This document shows positions 9,078 through 17,728 of a stretch of DNA of 64,000 nt, in pieces. Source of the stretch: CALMEC01 sp963765105 (GTDB taxonomy: Bacteria > Actinomycetota > Thermoleophilia > Miltoncostaeales > Miltoncostaeaceae). The stretch covers positions 62,001 through 126,000 of the forward strand of contig CAVXUW010000002.1 in NCBI GenBank assembly GCA_963765105.1, written 5' to 3'. The notes below the pieces were generated by a model. The model made no database searches and was not told the DNA's origin. It was given only the letters and a program-made list of their open reading frames with translations. How positions within the stretch are numbered: the first letter of the stretch is position 1; the number at the start of each line of letters is the position of its first letter. Made by a program: the position numbers and the translations under genes.

Positions 9078-9569
9078 TTGAACGAGCCGCCCGCAAAGGG
9101 GCGACTCCCGTCGCTCGGACCACGCGGTGAGGGATGGGTGATCCTTCAACTGGCGCTTTTGGCAACCGTGGTCGTGGTGAGCTGGTTGGCCCCCGCGTGG
9201 GCGGGTGACGGGACGGTGCGACACGTCGCCGGTGTTGCGCTCCTGACAATCGGGCTCGGTACCGGCCTCGCCGCGGCGCGATCGCTCGGGGCGGCGCTCA
9301 CTCCGTTTCCTCGGCCGCGTGATGATGCACCCGTTGTCGCACGCGGTCCGTACCGCCTCGTACGTCACCCCATCTACTCTGCCCTCGTCCTGTGCGCCGT
9401 CGGTGTGTCGCTACTGGGTTCACCATGGGCGCTGATCGTCACCGCGGTTGTCATGGTGTTCTTCGCGCTGAAGGCGCGGCGTGAGGAGGCGATGCTCCTC
9501 CACCGTGATTCCACCTACGCGGACTACTGCACGGCCGTGCGGTGGAAGTTTTTCCCCGGCGTTTGGTAG
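9078..9569 (+). CDS. Isoprenylcysteine carboxyl methyltransferase (ICMT)-family membrane protein
   Basis: Small integral membrane methyltransferase-like protein, 163 residues from the TTG at 9078, or 143 from the GTG at 9138. It has hydrophobic segments near residues 22-42, 50-70 and 105-135. Between them is the family signature ARGPYRLVRHPIYSALVL, which binds S-adenosylmethionine in ICMT/PEMT-type enzymes, and it ends with ALKARREEAMLL...YADYC. Bacterial members have unknown substrates. It begins 19 bases after dinB and may be co-transcribed with it. Confidence 0.75.
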   Translation: MNEPPAKGRLPSLGPRGEGWVILQLALLATVVVVSWLAPAWAGDGTVRHVAGVALLTIGLGTGLAAARSLGAALTPFPRPRDDAPVVARGPYRLVRHPIYSALVLCAVGVSLLGSPWALIVTAVVMVFFALKARREEAMLLHRDSTYADYCTAVRWKFFPGVW

Positions 9570-9570
9570 G

Positions 9571-10278
9571 TCAGCTTCCTTCGTAGATGGCGCGGTAGGG
9601 CGTGATCGTCATGGGAAACGATGTCCCAATTGCCGGTCGCAGCCCAACGGTGTAGAGGGGCTCGCTCGATGCGGGCGTCACGGTCCGCGCGGCGGCACGG
9701 CGTGGCGCCGGAGTCGGCCACCCCGGAGCGACGATGGGTTCGCGAGAAAGCGTTGGGGCATCGGTGATCGACGGCCACGATGGCACTGCCGGGCTGGCCG
9801 CCGGGAGGGTGACCGACGCTGGCGTGGTGATTGCGCTGAGCCCGCCGTCGGGCACGAGGGCAATGGTCCGGGGCGTGAGTGCCGCTGCGATGTTCTCAGT
9901 GGTGACGAACGTTGGCGCGGAAACCTCGGTTGTTGCCTGTTCCAGCTTTGCCGTGGCGATATCGGCGACAGCCGGGGCGTCGGCCGCAACGACGGGCGTC
10001 GCCTCCGCTGCAGGCGCCGGGAGCTCACGCTCGGGGGCGGTGTGGATTGCGAGAGGACGGTTGAGCTCCTGCTCATCGAGCAACTGGGTGAGAAGTGCGT
10101 CTTCGCGCATGGACTCGTTGTCCTCGAGCATGCCAAGCACAGTGATCGCCAAGCGTGGGCGAACACGGGCTTGACGGGGTGGTGCGGCGGGCTTGCCGGG
10201 ACGGACGAAGCGCCGGCGAAGCGCGGCCATGTCGACGGTGCCCGAGGTCGCTTGCGTGGCGGGACGCGCACTGCTCAT
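9571..10278 (-). CDS. Hypothetical Ala/Pro-rich protein
   Basis: I do not recognise this gene. The ATG at 10278 has a strong ribosome site (GGGGGAAGAG). The 235-residue product begins MSSARPATQ, then a basic stretch with LRRRF and RPGKPAAPPRQARVRPR. An acidic helical segment follows (MLEDNESMREDALLTQLLDEQEL), and then a long Ala, Thr, Pro and Val-rich tail without charge clusters. No signal peptide or membrane segment is evident. It is convergent with the ICMT gene, with stop codons two bases apart. The low-complexity tail makes any function guess unsafe. Confidence 0.55.
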   Translation of the reverse strand: MSSARPATQATSGTVDMAALRRRFVRPGKPAAPPRQARVRPRLAITVLGMLEDNESMREDALLTQLLDEQELNRPLAIHTAPERELPAPAAEATPVVAADAPAVADIATAKLEQATTEVSAPTFVTTENIAAALTPRTIALVPDGGLSAITTPASVTLPAASPAVPSWPSITDAPTLSREPIVAPGWPTPAPRRAAARTVTPASSEPLYTVGLRPAIGTSFPMTITPYRAIYEGS

Positions 10279-10527
10279 CTCTTCCCCCTGGTTCTGTGGC
10301 GCGGTGACCCGAGCCCATCCGCGCGTGCGGCAGCGCCGCGTCAGCGTATGGAATGTGCATCGTTGGTCAGCGTCCGTGCTGGTCTCTCGTCCCTCATGTC
10401 CGTGAGGTCCGACGACGAAATTCGCCGTTACGGAATGTATCGGCAGAAACGCCACGGACATTAGTCCCACCGAACACGGATTGCGGAACCATCACCTTCC
10501 AGGTGGTCATTCTGAGATGGTGCGGCG

Positions 10528-11358
10528 ATGAACCGACCGTTTGCTCAGGTTGACGTCTTTACGCAGCAGCCGTATCTGGGGAACCCCGTCGCGGTGGTCC
10601 TCGACGCGTCGGGCCTGACAACGGACGAGATGCAGCGCTTTGCGAACTGGACGAACCTCTCTGAGACGACCTTCGTTCTCCCAGCGACATCGCTCCAGGC
10701 GGACTATCAGGTTCGGATCTTCACCACCTCGCGTGAGCTGCCGTTTGCGGGACACCCCACTTTGGGCACCTGCCATGCGTGGGTCGAGCACGGAGGGACT
10801 CCCCGTCAGGCCGACCAGATCATTCAGGAATGCGCGGCCGGGCTCATCCCGATCCGTCGCGGCAACGATGGCTATGCGTTTGCCGCGCCGCCCCGAACGC
10901 GGACCGGTCCGGTTGACGATGCGTTGCTCGCCAAGATTGCCGACCAGTTACGGATCGACGTGGCGACGATTGTCGATGCCCAGTGGATCGCGAATGGCCC
11001 GGGGTGGATCGGGGCGATGCTGGCCTCTGCGGAGGCGGTTCTGGCTGTGCGCCCCGGGGTCGTCGACGAAGACATTGCCCTCATCGGGTCGAGCCCAGCG
11101 GGGGCGGAGCAGGCGTTCGAGGTGCGGGCCTTCTTTCCCAAAGACGGAGCGACGGCAGAAGACCCCGTCACCGGAAGCGCCAACGCGTCCTTGGCCCAGT
11201 GGTTCATCGAGTCCGGCCACGCAAAGCCCCCGTACCGTGTGCGTCAAGGTACGGCGCTCGAGCGTTGCGGAATCGTTCACATCGATACCGACGCCGAGGG
11301 GACGGTCTGGGTGGGCGGCGGAACAATCACCGGTGTTACGGGCTCGGTGGTCCTGTAG
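10528..11358 (+). CDS. PhzF-family isomerase
   Basis: Member of the phenazine-biosynthesis PhzF/YddE fold, 276 residues, the normal length. It has the N-terminal QVDVFTQQPYLGNPVAVV motif, the catalytic glutamate E46 in NLSETTFV, the first-half active-site stretch RELPFAGHPTLG, and the second-half DPVTGSANASLA. No other phenazine genes are nearby, so the name describes the fold; the reaction is probably an isomerisation or epimerisation of an unknown metabolite. It is convergent with the DUF2277 gene, with 4 bases between them. Confidence 0.9.
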   Translation: MNRPFAQVDVFTQQPYLGNPVAVVLDASGLTTDEMQRFANWTNLSETTFVLPATSLQADYQVRIFTTSRELPFAGHPTLGTCHAWVEHGGTPRQADQIIQECAAGLIPIRRGNDGYAFAAPPRTRTGPVDDALLAKIADQLRIDVATIVDAQWIANGPGWIGAMLASAEAVLAVRPGVVDEDIALIGSSPAGAEQAFEVRAFFPKDGATAEDPVTGSANASLAQWFIESGHAKPPYRVRQGTALERCGIVHIDTDAEGTVWVGGGTITGVTGSVVL

Positions 11359-11362
11359 CGGG

Positions 11363-11632
11363 TTAGGCGACGCGGCGACGCGCGAACCGCGCCCGAGCTT
11401 TTTCGGCCTCGTCCTCCCGATTCTTTGGTGGGGCGGAGGTCGACAGGTCATCGAGCAGGTGCATCGAAATGTGGGCGATGGCCTCGACAGCGCGGTCAAA
11501 CGCCTCGGCGTTGACACGAGATGGCTTGGTGAAGCCACTCAGTTTCCGAACGTATTGAAGCGCGGCTGCTCTTACTTCGTCGTCGGTGGCTGTGGGCTCG
11601 AAGTTATAGAGGGTCTTGATGTTGCGACACAT
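11363..11632 (-). CDS. DUF2277-family protein
   Basis: Conserved small protein of unknown function, 89 residues, with the typical opening MCRNIKTLYNFEPTATDDEVRAA. The middle LQYVRKLSGFTKPSR and the basic tail also match the family. Members are cytosolic helical proteins widespread in actinobacteria. It lies 28 bases downstream of the acetamidase fusion gene and is probably in the same transcript. Confidence 0.88.
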   Translation of the reverse strand: MCRNIKTLYNFEPTATDDEVRAAALQYVRKLSGFTKPSRVNAEAFDRAVEAIAHISMHLLDDLSTSAPPKNREDEAEKARARFARRRVA

Positions 11633-11659
11633 CGCAGGTCGTCCTTTCGTGTGTGCCGG

Positions 11660-13243
11660 CTATTCGCCGATGCCGTACTGGTCGCGCACGAGGCTACCGA
11701 GCCCGCGCTTTTCGAGCCGATCGAGCGGAGCACGAAACGTCACCTGAACGACGCCCGGGTGGCGTCCAATCTCGATGGCTCCGGTAATGGTTGCGCGGTT
11801 TTTGACCTCGGGAACGGTCATGTCCAAAAGCCAGGCGGCGCGTTCGAGGCCGTTGTCGGTGGCGCTGTTGAGGTCGGGGCCGGTCCCAACGACGGAGATT
11901 GGGGCGGTTTCTTCAAGAGAGCTGACTCCCCACTGCTTTGCCACGTGCAGCGCCCGGGCGCGTTCGTGATCCGACAGCGGGCGGGCGAGGAACGGGAGGT
12001 CCTCCGCCACCGGCAGCAGAATCGGACCATCGATCGCGAGGTTCTTGATGACATGAACCTGAAGCGTGACAGTGCCCGAGACGTCGCTGGTGTGGCCGGC
12101 GATCTCGCCGTCACCCTGCAGGGCATGCATATCGCCCAGGTACACGCCACCACCCGCGACCTTCACCGGCGCGATCACGATGGCGCCCGCCCGGGCTGCG
12201 TCGATATCCATGTGGCCGTCGGTTCGGTGGGTCTGGAGCTGCTCGGCACTGATGGCGTACTCGTGGGGAGCCCCGATGAGAAACGAGCCAAAGTCACCGG
12301 CATTGTGGGAGTCGGGGATGGCGATTGACGGTGTTGTGCCGAGCTGGCCCATGAAGGGACGTAGCCGCCCCACGAGGCCGACGAGATCGTGCGGGGCGAA
12401 GATCAGAACCGAGTTCTGGATGGAGTTCTCGGGCATCGCGGCGTAGCGGTTGGCATCGCGTGCAATCGTCTCGGCCGCATCTTTGTGGACGGTGACGCCA
12501 ACCTCGTGGTTCTCGTCAAAGCAGATCGTGTAACCGTTCGTAAACGTGAACGGTGATGCATCGGCGCCGCAGCTGACGCACCGAATCGCCTCCTGGCCGA
12601 TGCCCTCCACCCTCGTTTCGGGGTAGAGCATGCCGCAGCCCTGGCAGCGTCCCGCCACATACGGGTCACCAAAAAAACGACCGTCCATCATCTGGTCGTT
12701 GCCGGAGGCCGTCGCCATTGAGGTGACGGCCACGTCTTTGATGCGGATGACGATGGCGTCGCCCACCTCGGCCCCGTCGACGGCGACCGGCTGGGTGACT
12801 TCGTGCCCGCCGCGGATTGCGGGGGTGATCATCGGTCCCCAGCATCCCGGGGCGGTGTTGACAAGGATGTGGCCGCCGTCGCGGACGGGCCCGAGCATCT
12901 CGACGTCGGGGCGAAGCACCCCGTCGCAGTAGGTGTTGACGAACACCGTTTCGTGGGCAACACGGGTGTCAATTGCCATGGGGATCTCCTGGGTGGTGGT
13001 GCCGCCGGCGGCCGGCAAGAGCAAGGCGAGCTCGTCGCCCGCGGTCAGTGTCGCATCGGGGGCGACGTGAGCCCCGCGGACAATGGGAAGGGCCCGGGTA
13101 AGGACGCCGGCGAGGTCTGGCGCTGCCGACTCGACGGCGCGACAGGCGTCAGTGACGGTGGCTCCGTCCGGAACGGTCACGGTCAGGCGGGATGCGCCGC
13201 CAGTACGGGCAAGTTCTCCGCTGAGTCGCACGACGATCTGCAC
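11660..13243 (-). CDS. MoaD/ThiS-like ubiquitin fold fused in frame to an acetamidase/formamidase
   Basis: Two domains in one open frame. Residues 1-81 (start GTG at 13243, after GGGAG) form a beta-grasp sulfur-carrier-like domain opening MQIVVRLSGELA and ending LLLPAAGG. Residues 89-527 form an acetamidase/formamidase, a cytosolic amide hydrolase. The seven linker residues TTTQEIP are encoded by DNA that also contains a ribosome site (caggag) ahead of the ATG at 12979 (residue 89). So free amidase could also be made. The amidase carries a four-cysteine insert (CQGCG...CVSCG), a zinc-ribbon-like element. In working sulfur carriers the GG must be the C-terminus, so the fused form cannot be activated unless cut after G81. 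Confidence 0.82.
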   Translation of the reverse strand: MQIVVRLSGELARTGGASRLTVTVPDGATVTDACRAVESAAPDLAGVLTRALPIVRGAHVAPDATLTAGDELALLLPAAGGTTTQEIPMAIDTRVAHETVFVNTYCDGVLRPDVEMLGPVRDGGHILVNTAPGCWGPMITPAIRGGHEVTQPVAVDGAEVGDAIVIRIKDVAVTSMATASGNDQMMDGRFFGDPYVAGRCQGCGMLYPETRVEGIGQEAIRCVSCGADASPFTFTNGYTICFDENHEVGVTVHKDAAETIARDANRYAAMPENSIQNSVLIFAPHDLVGLVGRLRPFMGQLGTTPSIAIPDSHNAGDFGSFLIGAPHEYAISAEQLQTHRTDGHMDIDAARAGAIVIAPVKVAGGGVYLGDMHALQGDGEIAGHTSDVSGTVTLQVHVIKNLAIDGPILLPVAEDLPFLARPLSDHERARALHVAKQWGVSSLEETAPISVVGTGPDLNSATDNGLERAAWLLDMTVPEVKNRATITGAIEIGRHPGVVQVTFRAPLDRLEKRGLGSLVRDQYGIGE

Positions 13244-13293
13244 GTTGCTCCCGACACTTACGGGAAGCCTCAGCATACCGCCGCAACGTCTCT

Positions 13294-14994
13294 GTGGATG
13301 CCCGTGCAACCCCTGAGGTCGCCGTGAAGTCGATTCGGGTTTTCCTCACAGTGCCTCGCCCGCCAAGCGCACGCCGGGCGATTGCCGTCGTGTCTTCTGC
13401 CGGGTACGAAACGGTAAACCTCAACTACCTGGCACGGCGCGCCGATAGCTTTCAAGTCGTGACGACTCCCGCCGCCGCCCTCCACTCGAAGCTGCTCCGT
13501 GCGGCGCGTCTGCGCCGAGAGGAGGGAGCCGCATCTCTGGCGCTGGCCCAGGAAGTCGCGCATGATGCGATGGAGTCAGGCGATGTGTCGGTGTACTGCC
13601 AGGCACTCGCTTTGCAAGGCCAGTTGCTCCTCATCTACGGCGATCTGGACCAAGCCTTTGCGTTGGCTGCTCGAATCGACACCGTCTCCCACGGTAGCGT
13701 CGACGCGTGCGTGACAGTCGCTGTTGAGGTGTTCCACGCTCAGCTGGCTTTCCTCTTGGGGTCATATCGGGATGCCATTGTCCGTGCGACGCGGGCCATC
13801 GCGAGCGCGGACGCCAACGGTGACGCGACCCTGCGTGCGAAGGCGCGCAATGAAACGTGTTTCGTGCTCGGTAGCCTCGATGCGCCCTCAGTTCCGGAGT
13901 TAGTGGCGCAACGACTCGCGCTGAGCCAGCAGAACGGTGATCGCTGGGAAGAGGCCATGGTCCACAACGACCGAGCATGTATGGCCATGGCACGTGGTGC
14001 CGTCGACGATGCGCTTGTCGAGATTGCGCTGGCAGAGAAGCTCGCCGCAACCGTGGAGGGTCCGACCCTCTTGTTGGACTCGATCATTGGAACAAGTCGC
14101 GCCGAGGTGCTCCTCGCCGACGGACGCCAAACCGAGGCAACGGCGAGTGTGCTTGCCGTTCTGGAGGCGCTCGAGTGCTCAGCAACCCCTCACCCGTACC
14201 TGCTTGGCATGGCCGCGGGCGTCGCCGTGCGGGTTCTGACGGCCGAGGGTCGTATCGATGACGCGAAGGCGCTTGGATATACGGCGGTTCACCGCCTTGG
14301 CGAGTCGATGCCGCTGTCACGAAGCGCCATTCTCGCAACAATCGCTGATGCGCTGGGGGAGGCAGGACGCACTGATGAGGCTTACGCGGCGCTTTCGGCG
14401 AGCGTCGTGCTCGAACGCGGCGCCACTCGTCAGTTCGCCGAGCTGCAACGCGACTTGGAGCAAGCGGTCGCCGACCACCGTGATGCGCGAGTCGAGGCTG
14501 ACAGCCTTCGCGATGAGGCGGACCGTGACTGGCTCACGGGTTTGCACAACCGGCGGTATCTCGCGCGTCTTCCCCTAGCCGGGGCCGAGACGGTGGGCAT
14601 CGTGTTGGTCGACCTCGACAATTTCAAGCCGGTGAACGACACCTACGGACACGATGTCGGAGACCGCGTGCTGATCCGTGTGACGCAGCTTCTTGGCGCC
14701 GCCGCTCGCGCCGACGATACCGTCGTCCGTCTTGGCGGCGATGAGTTCGTCGTTGTGATGATCGGTGCCGACCGTGGCCAGGCGTTTGCCTGTGCTCATC
14801 GCTTGCAGATGATGCTGGCGGAGGAGTCCTGGGAGTTCGTTGGCCCGTCTGTTTCCGTCGGTGCCAGCGTCGGATACACATCCGGCCCCGGCTCAACACC
14901 GATTGACGAGCTCCTGATCGAGGCCGACCGCTACCTCTACGACGTCAAGCGATCGGGCCGCGGACAGATCGCCGGGACGGCACACAGCGACTGA
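13294..14994 (+). CDS. TPR-like sensor with GGDEF (diguanylate cyclase) domain
   Basis: Likely makes cyclic-di-GMP, the second messenger for lifestyle switching. The first 380 residues are all-alpha with TPR-like Ala/Leu patterns, a probable protein-interaction sensor. A coiled stretch (about 385-410) leads into the GGDEF domain: DWLTGLHNRRYL, the DLDNFKPVNDTYGHDVGD substrate loop, and an intact GGDEF at 481-485. The I-site RxxD (RADD) sits just upstream, so product inhibition is expected. GTG starts at 13294 and 13324 are both possible. The 5' region is divergent from the MoaD-amidase gene, with 50 bp between them. Confidence 0.88.
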   Translation: MDARATPEVAVKSIRVFLTVPRPPSARRAIAVVSSAGYETVNLNYLARRADSFQVVTTPAAALHSKLLRAARLRREEGAASLALAQEVAHDAMESGDVSVYCQALALQGQLLLIYGDLDQAFALAARIDTVSHGSVDACVTVAVEVFHAQLAFLLGSYRDAIVRATRAIASADANGDATLRAKARNETCFVLGSLDAPSVPELVAQRLALSQQNGDRWEEAMVHNDRACMAMARGAVDDALVEIALAEKLAATVEGPTLLLDSIIGTSRAEVLLADGRQTEATASVLAVLEALECSATPHPYLLGMAAGVAVRVLTAEGRIDDAKALGYTAVHRLGESMPLSRSAILATIADALGEAGRTDEAYAALSASVVLERGATRQFAELQRDLEQAVADHRDARVEADSLRDEADRDWLTGLHNRRYLARLPLAGAETVGIVLVDLDNFKPVNDTYGHDVGDRVLIRVTQLLGAAARADDTVVRLGGDEFVVVMIGADRGQAFACAHRLQMMLAEESWEFVGPSVSVGASVGYTSGPGSTPIDELLIEADRYLYDVKRSGRGQIAGTAHSD

Positions 14995-15192
14995 CGGCTC
15001 CGGGCGCCAGGGGCAGGGCGACGATCGGAAGATCCCGGAGACGTCGACTGTGACGGTGTGCGCAGTGGGATCAACGGCCACGAGCTGCTGTCGGATGCTG
15101 CCTCGTGTGGCCACCTTGTTGCCGCCAGTGCGGACGTTGTCGCTGTCGGCACTGGAATTGCTTTCGCGGGGCGACGGCAAGCCTCAGAAAAC

Positions 15193-15226
15193 GCCCTGCC
15201 CCCGGGTGGCTCTCCGGTGGCAGGGC
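15193..15226 (-). terminator. Hairpin followed by a T-rich tract on the minus strand
   Basis: Arms GCCCTGCC (15193-15200) and GGCAGGGC (15219-15226) are perfect complements, with extra pairing inside the loop. On the minus strand the hairpin is followed by GTTTTCTG, a short T-rich run. It lies about 120 bases downstream of the fasciclin stop and would end that transcript. Confidence 0.5.
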
Positions 15227-15292
15227 CCATACCATTGCCCTGAACGCGCGTGCCAGGGGCGTTCGCGAGTAGCTCGGGTCGCGTTGGGCGTC

Positions 15293-15328
15293 TGCCCTTC
15301 GGACCGAAAGCGCCCGGTCCGAAGGGCA
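15293..15328. terminator. 13-bp perfect hairpin between convergent genes
   Basis: Arms 15293-15305 and 15316-15328 (TGCCCTTCGGACC and its complement) enclose a 10-base loop. It sits 18 bases after the fasciclin stop and 300 bases after the GGDEF stop, on opposite strands. There is no clean T-run on either side, so it may act as a bidirectional pause or mRNA 3'-end stabiliser rather than a classical terminator. Confidence 0.55.
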
Positions 15329-15345
15329 TCGCACATGCCGCTGAC

Positions 15346-15942
15346 CTAGCCGAGCTTCACTCCGGGAGGGAGGAGCACGGAGTCGATGGCGTGGATCACA
15401 CCGTTCGACGCGGCGACGTCCGCCTGTGCCACCACCGCGGTGGGGCCAACCTTGACCATGCCACCCTCGAGGGTGACATCAACCGTCGAGCCCTCGACCG
15501 TCGCGGGCTTTGACGGACCCGTGATGTCTGCGGCCATCACTTTTGCCGGCAGCACGTGATAGGTCAAGATCTTCGCGAGATCAGGGCTTGCAAGGAGCTG
15601 GTCCTGTGTCAGGCCCGCGTCCTTCAACGTCTTTTCAAAGGCGGCGTTGGTGGGTGCAAACACCGTAAACGGTCCCGCGCCCGAGAGCGTTTCGGCCAGA
15701 CCGGCCTTGGTGACCGCGGCGACAAGAATGGAAAAGTCCGGGTTGCTGGCAGCAACATCAACGATGGTTCCGGTTGCCGCCTCGGTTGTTGAGGTTCCGG
15801 CTTCGGTGGTGCTGGTGGCGGGCGCCGCCGAGGTTCCGGCGCCGCTTCCGGAGTCGGCGTCGTCTCCGCAGCCGGCAACGATCAACGCAGCCGCTGCGAG
15901 GACAACAACACCGAATGTGCGGCGTCGTGACAAGGTCTTCAT
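15346..15942 (-). CDS. Fasciclin-domain (FAS1) lipoprotein
   Basis: Exported adhesion-type protein, 198 residues. It has a lipoprotein signal peptide (KTLSRRR, hydrophobic core, lipobox VAGC with C25 as the lipidated residue), a Ser/Thr/Glu/Ala-rich spacer of about 35 residues, then one FAS1 domain. The FAS1 hallmarks are present: LVAAVTKAGLAETLSGAGPFTVFAPTN-type H1 box split as FTVFAPTNAAF, then ILTYHVLPAKV, and the H2 box NGVIHAIDSVLLPP. The start is ATG 15942 with an aggagg ribosome site. Secreted FAS1 proteins mediate surface or matrix attachment; the partner is unknown. Confidence 0.93.
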   Translation of the reverse strand: MKTLSRRRTFGVVVLAAAALIVAGCGDDADSGSGAGTSAAPATSTTEAGTSTTEAATGTIVDVAASNPDFSILVAAVTKAGLAETLSGAGPFTVFAPTNAAFEKTLKDAGLTQDQLLASPDLAKILTYHVLPAKVMAADITGPSKPATVEGSTVDVTLEGGMVKVGPTAVVAQADVAASNGVIHAIDSVLLPPGVKLG

Positions 15943-16156
15943 GGGGTGGTCCTCCTGGTGGATTACTGGACGCATTCGATGCGTGCTCACCCGGTGATAC
16001 GCGAACTCGGTGTCGCCCGGATCAATGACCTGACATGTGCTGCGTCGGCACTATTGGCCGTGGGGCACAACGACGGTGTGCGCAGTTTGTTCGGATCGCG
16101 CGGGACGGATGTTGGCCGGGGCCGTAGATTCCCGGGGTGACGAGAATGGCGACAGG

Positions 16157-17728
16157 GTGAGCGACACCCCAAGTGCGTTCGAGGACTATTCGGTCGTGCC
16201 GACGCTCTTCGATGAGATCTTCGCCAGTGGTGGCGTCCCCCGCCAACACGCGCACCGTCTCGTCGACGGCATCGAAGCGCTGGGGCGCGAACGGCTCATC
16301 GCAGCTGGCGATCGCCGTGACGTGATCTTCATGCAACAGGGCATCACATTCGCCCTCGTCGGTGAGGGCGGGGCGGCACGCGACCGACCCTTTCCACTCG
16401 ATCTTGTGCCACGCGTGATTCCCTCCGACGAATGGAGCGAGATCGAACGAGGGCTCATCCAGCGCATCCGTGCCCTCAACGCCTTCTGCGACGACATCTA
16501 CCATGACCGGCAGATCATCGCGGCCGGACACGTGCCGTGGTCGCTGGTGGTGAGTCGCTCCGCGTTTACTCGGGCCGCCCACCACATCCGGCCACCCGGC
16601 GGGGTTTACTGCCACGTCTCCGGCTGTGACCTCGTGCGTGATGCCGATGGCACCTGGAAAGTCCTTGAAGACAACGTTCGCACACCATCCGGTGTGTCAT
16701 ACGTGCTCGAAAATCGTCGCGCGATGCGGCGACTTGTGCCGGGGCTATTTCAGGGGTACCACGTGCGCTCCGTCGACGACTACCCGGCACTTTTGCTTGC
16801 CGCCCTTCGCGCCGCAGCGCCCGGCGGCGATGAACACCCCACCGTTGTCGTGTGGACCCCCGGTAGCTACAACAGCGCCTACTTCGAACACTCCTACCTG
16901 GCGCGCCAGATGGGGGTCGAGCTCGTCGAAGCGTCGGACCTTCTGGTGCGCGACAACTTCTGTTACCTCAGCACCACCCGCGGGCTTGCGCGCGTCCATG
17001 TCATCTACCGACGCATCGATGATTCCTACATCGACCCCGTGGAGTTCCGCCCCGACTCCCTGCTGGGCATCCCCGGCCTCATGCGGGCCTATCGCGCCGG
17101 CAATGTCGCGATCGCGAACGCCGTGGGCACCGGGGTGGCTGATGACAAGGCGATCTATCCGTATGTTCCCGAGATGATTCGCTTCTATCTGGGTGAGGAG
17201 CCGGTACTTCAGAACGTCACCACCTACGATATGAGCGACCCCGAACAGTGCGAATGGGCGCTCGGTCGGCTCGACCGGCTCGTGGTGAAACCCACGGCGG
17301 AGTCGGGTGGCGCCGGGGTCTTTATCGGACCGACGGCCACCAGTGACCAGATCGCGATGCAGACCGCACTTGTCCGCGCCGACCCGCGGCGCTGGATCGC
17401 ACAGGAGGTCGTCCAGCTCTCCACCGTGCCCACCGTCCAGGCCGATGGCACGCTCGAGCCTCGCCACGTCGACCTTCGTCCCTTCGCGGTTTATGGCCAA
17501 AGCATCTCGGTTATCCCCGGCGGCCTCACACGAGTGGCGCTCCCCGCCGGTGAGATGGTTGTCAACTCCTCGAAGGGCGGCGGTTCAAAGGACACCTGGG
17601 TGCTTCAGGAGTCGATCTCCCAAGGCGAGGAGAACGGGGCCGCAGCTCTTAACCCCGCACCCCTGCCAGAACTTCGCATTGCCGGGTGGCACAGCCAGCA
17701 GCAGCAACAACAACAGGTCGGTTCCTAA
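16157..17728 (+). CDS. Circularly permuted ATP-grasp protein (DUF404/DUF407 type)
   Basis: Predicted ATP-dependent ligase, 523 residues from GTG 16157. It has the opening core VIFMQQGITFAL, then VLEDNVRTPSGVSYVLENR, VVVWTPGSYNSAYFEH and KPTAESGGAGVFIGP, all signatures of the circularly permuted ATP-grasp family. The C-terminus ends in a run of seven glutamines (CAG/CAA codons) before VGS. It is the first gene of a three-gene operon with an alpha-E protein and a transglutaminase-like protein. This combination has been predicted by comparative genomics to make or modify peptides. The substrate is not known. Confidence 0.88.
   Translation: MSDTPSAFEDYSVVPTLFDEIFASGGVPRQHAHRLVDGIEALGRERLIAAGDRRDVIFMQQGITFALVGEGGAARDRPFPLDLVPRVIPSDEWSEIERGLIQRIRALNAFCDDIYHDRQIIAAGHVPWSLVVSRSAFTRAAHHIRPPGGVYCHVSGCDLVRDADGTWKVLEDNVRTPSGVSYVLENRRAMRRLVPGLFQGYHVRSVDDYPALLLAALRAAAPGGDEHPTVVVWTPGSYNSAYFEHSYLARQMGVELVEASDLLVRDNFCYLSTTRGLARVHVIYRRIDDSYIDPVEFRPDSLLGIPGLMRAYRAGNVAIANAVGTGVADDKAIYPYVPEMIRFYLGEEPVLQNVTTYDMSDPEQCEWALGRLDRLVVKPTAESGGAGVFIGPTATSDQIAMQTALVRADPRRWIAQEVVQLSTVPTVQADGTLEPRHVDLRPFAVYGQSISVIPGGLTRVALPAGEMVVNSSKGGGSKDTWVLQESISQGEENGAAALNPAPLPELRIAGWHSQQQQQQQVGS

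Noticed and set aside
17695..17716. CAG/CAA run as a microsatellite or assembly slip
   Set aside because: Codons are mixed CAG and CAA, so it is a coding Gln run rather than simple slippage; kept as a note in the ATP-grasp entry.
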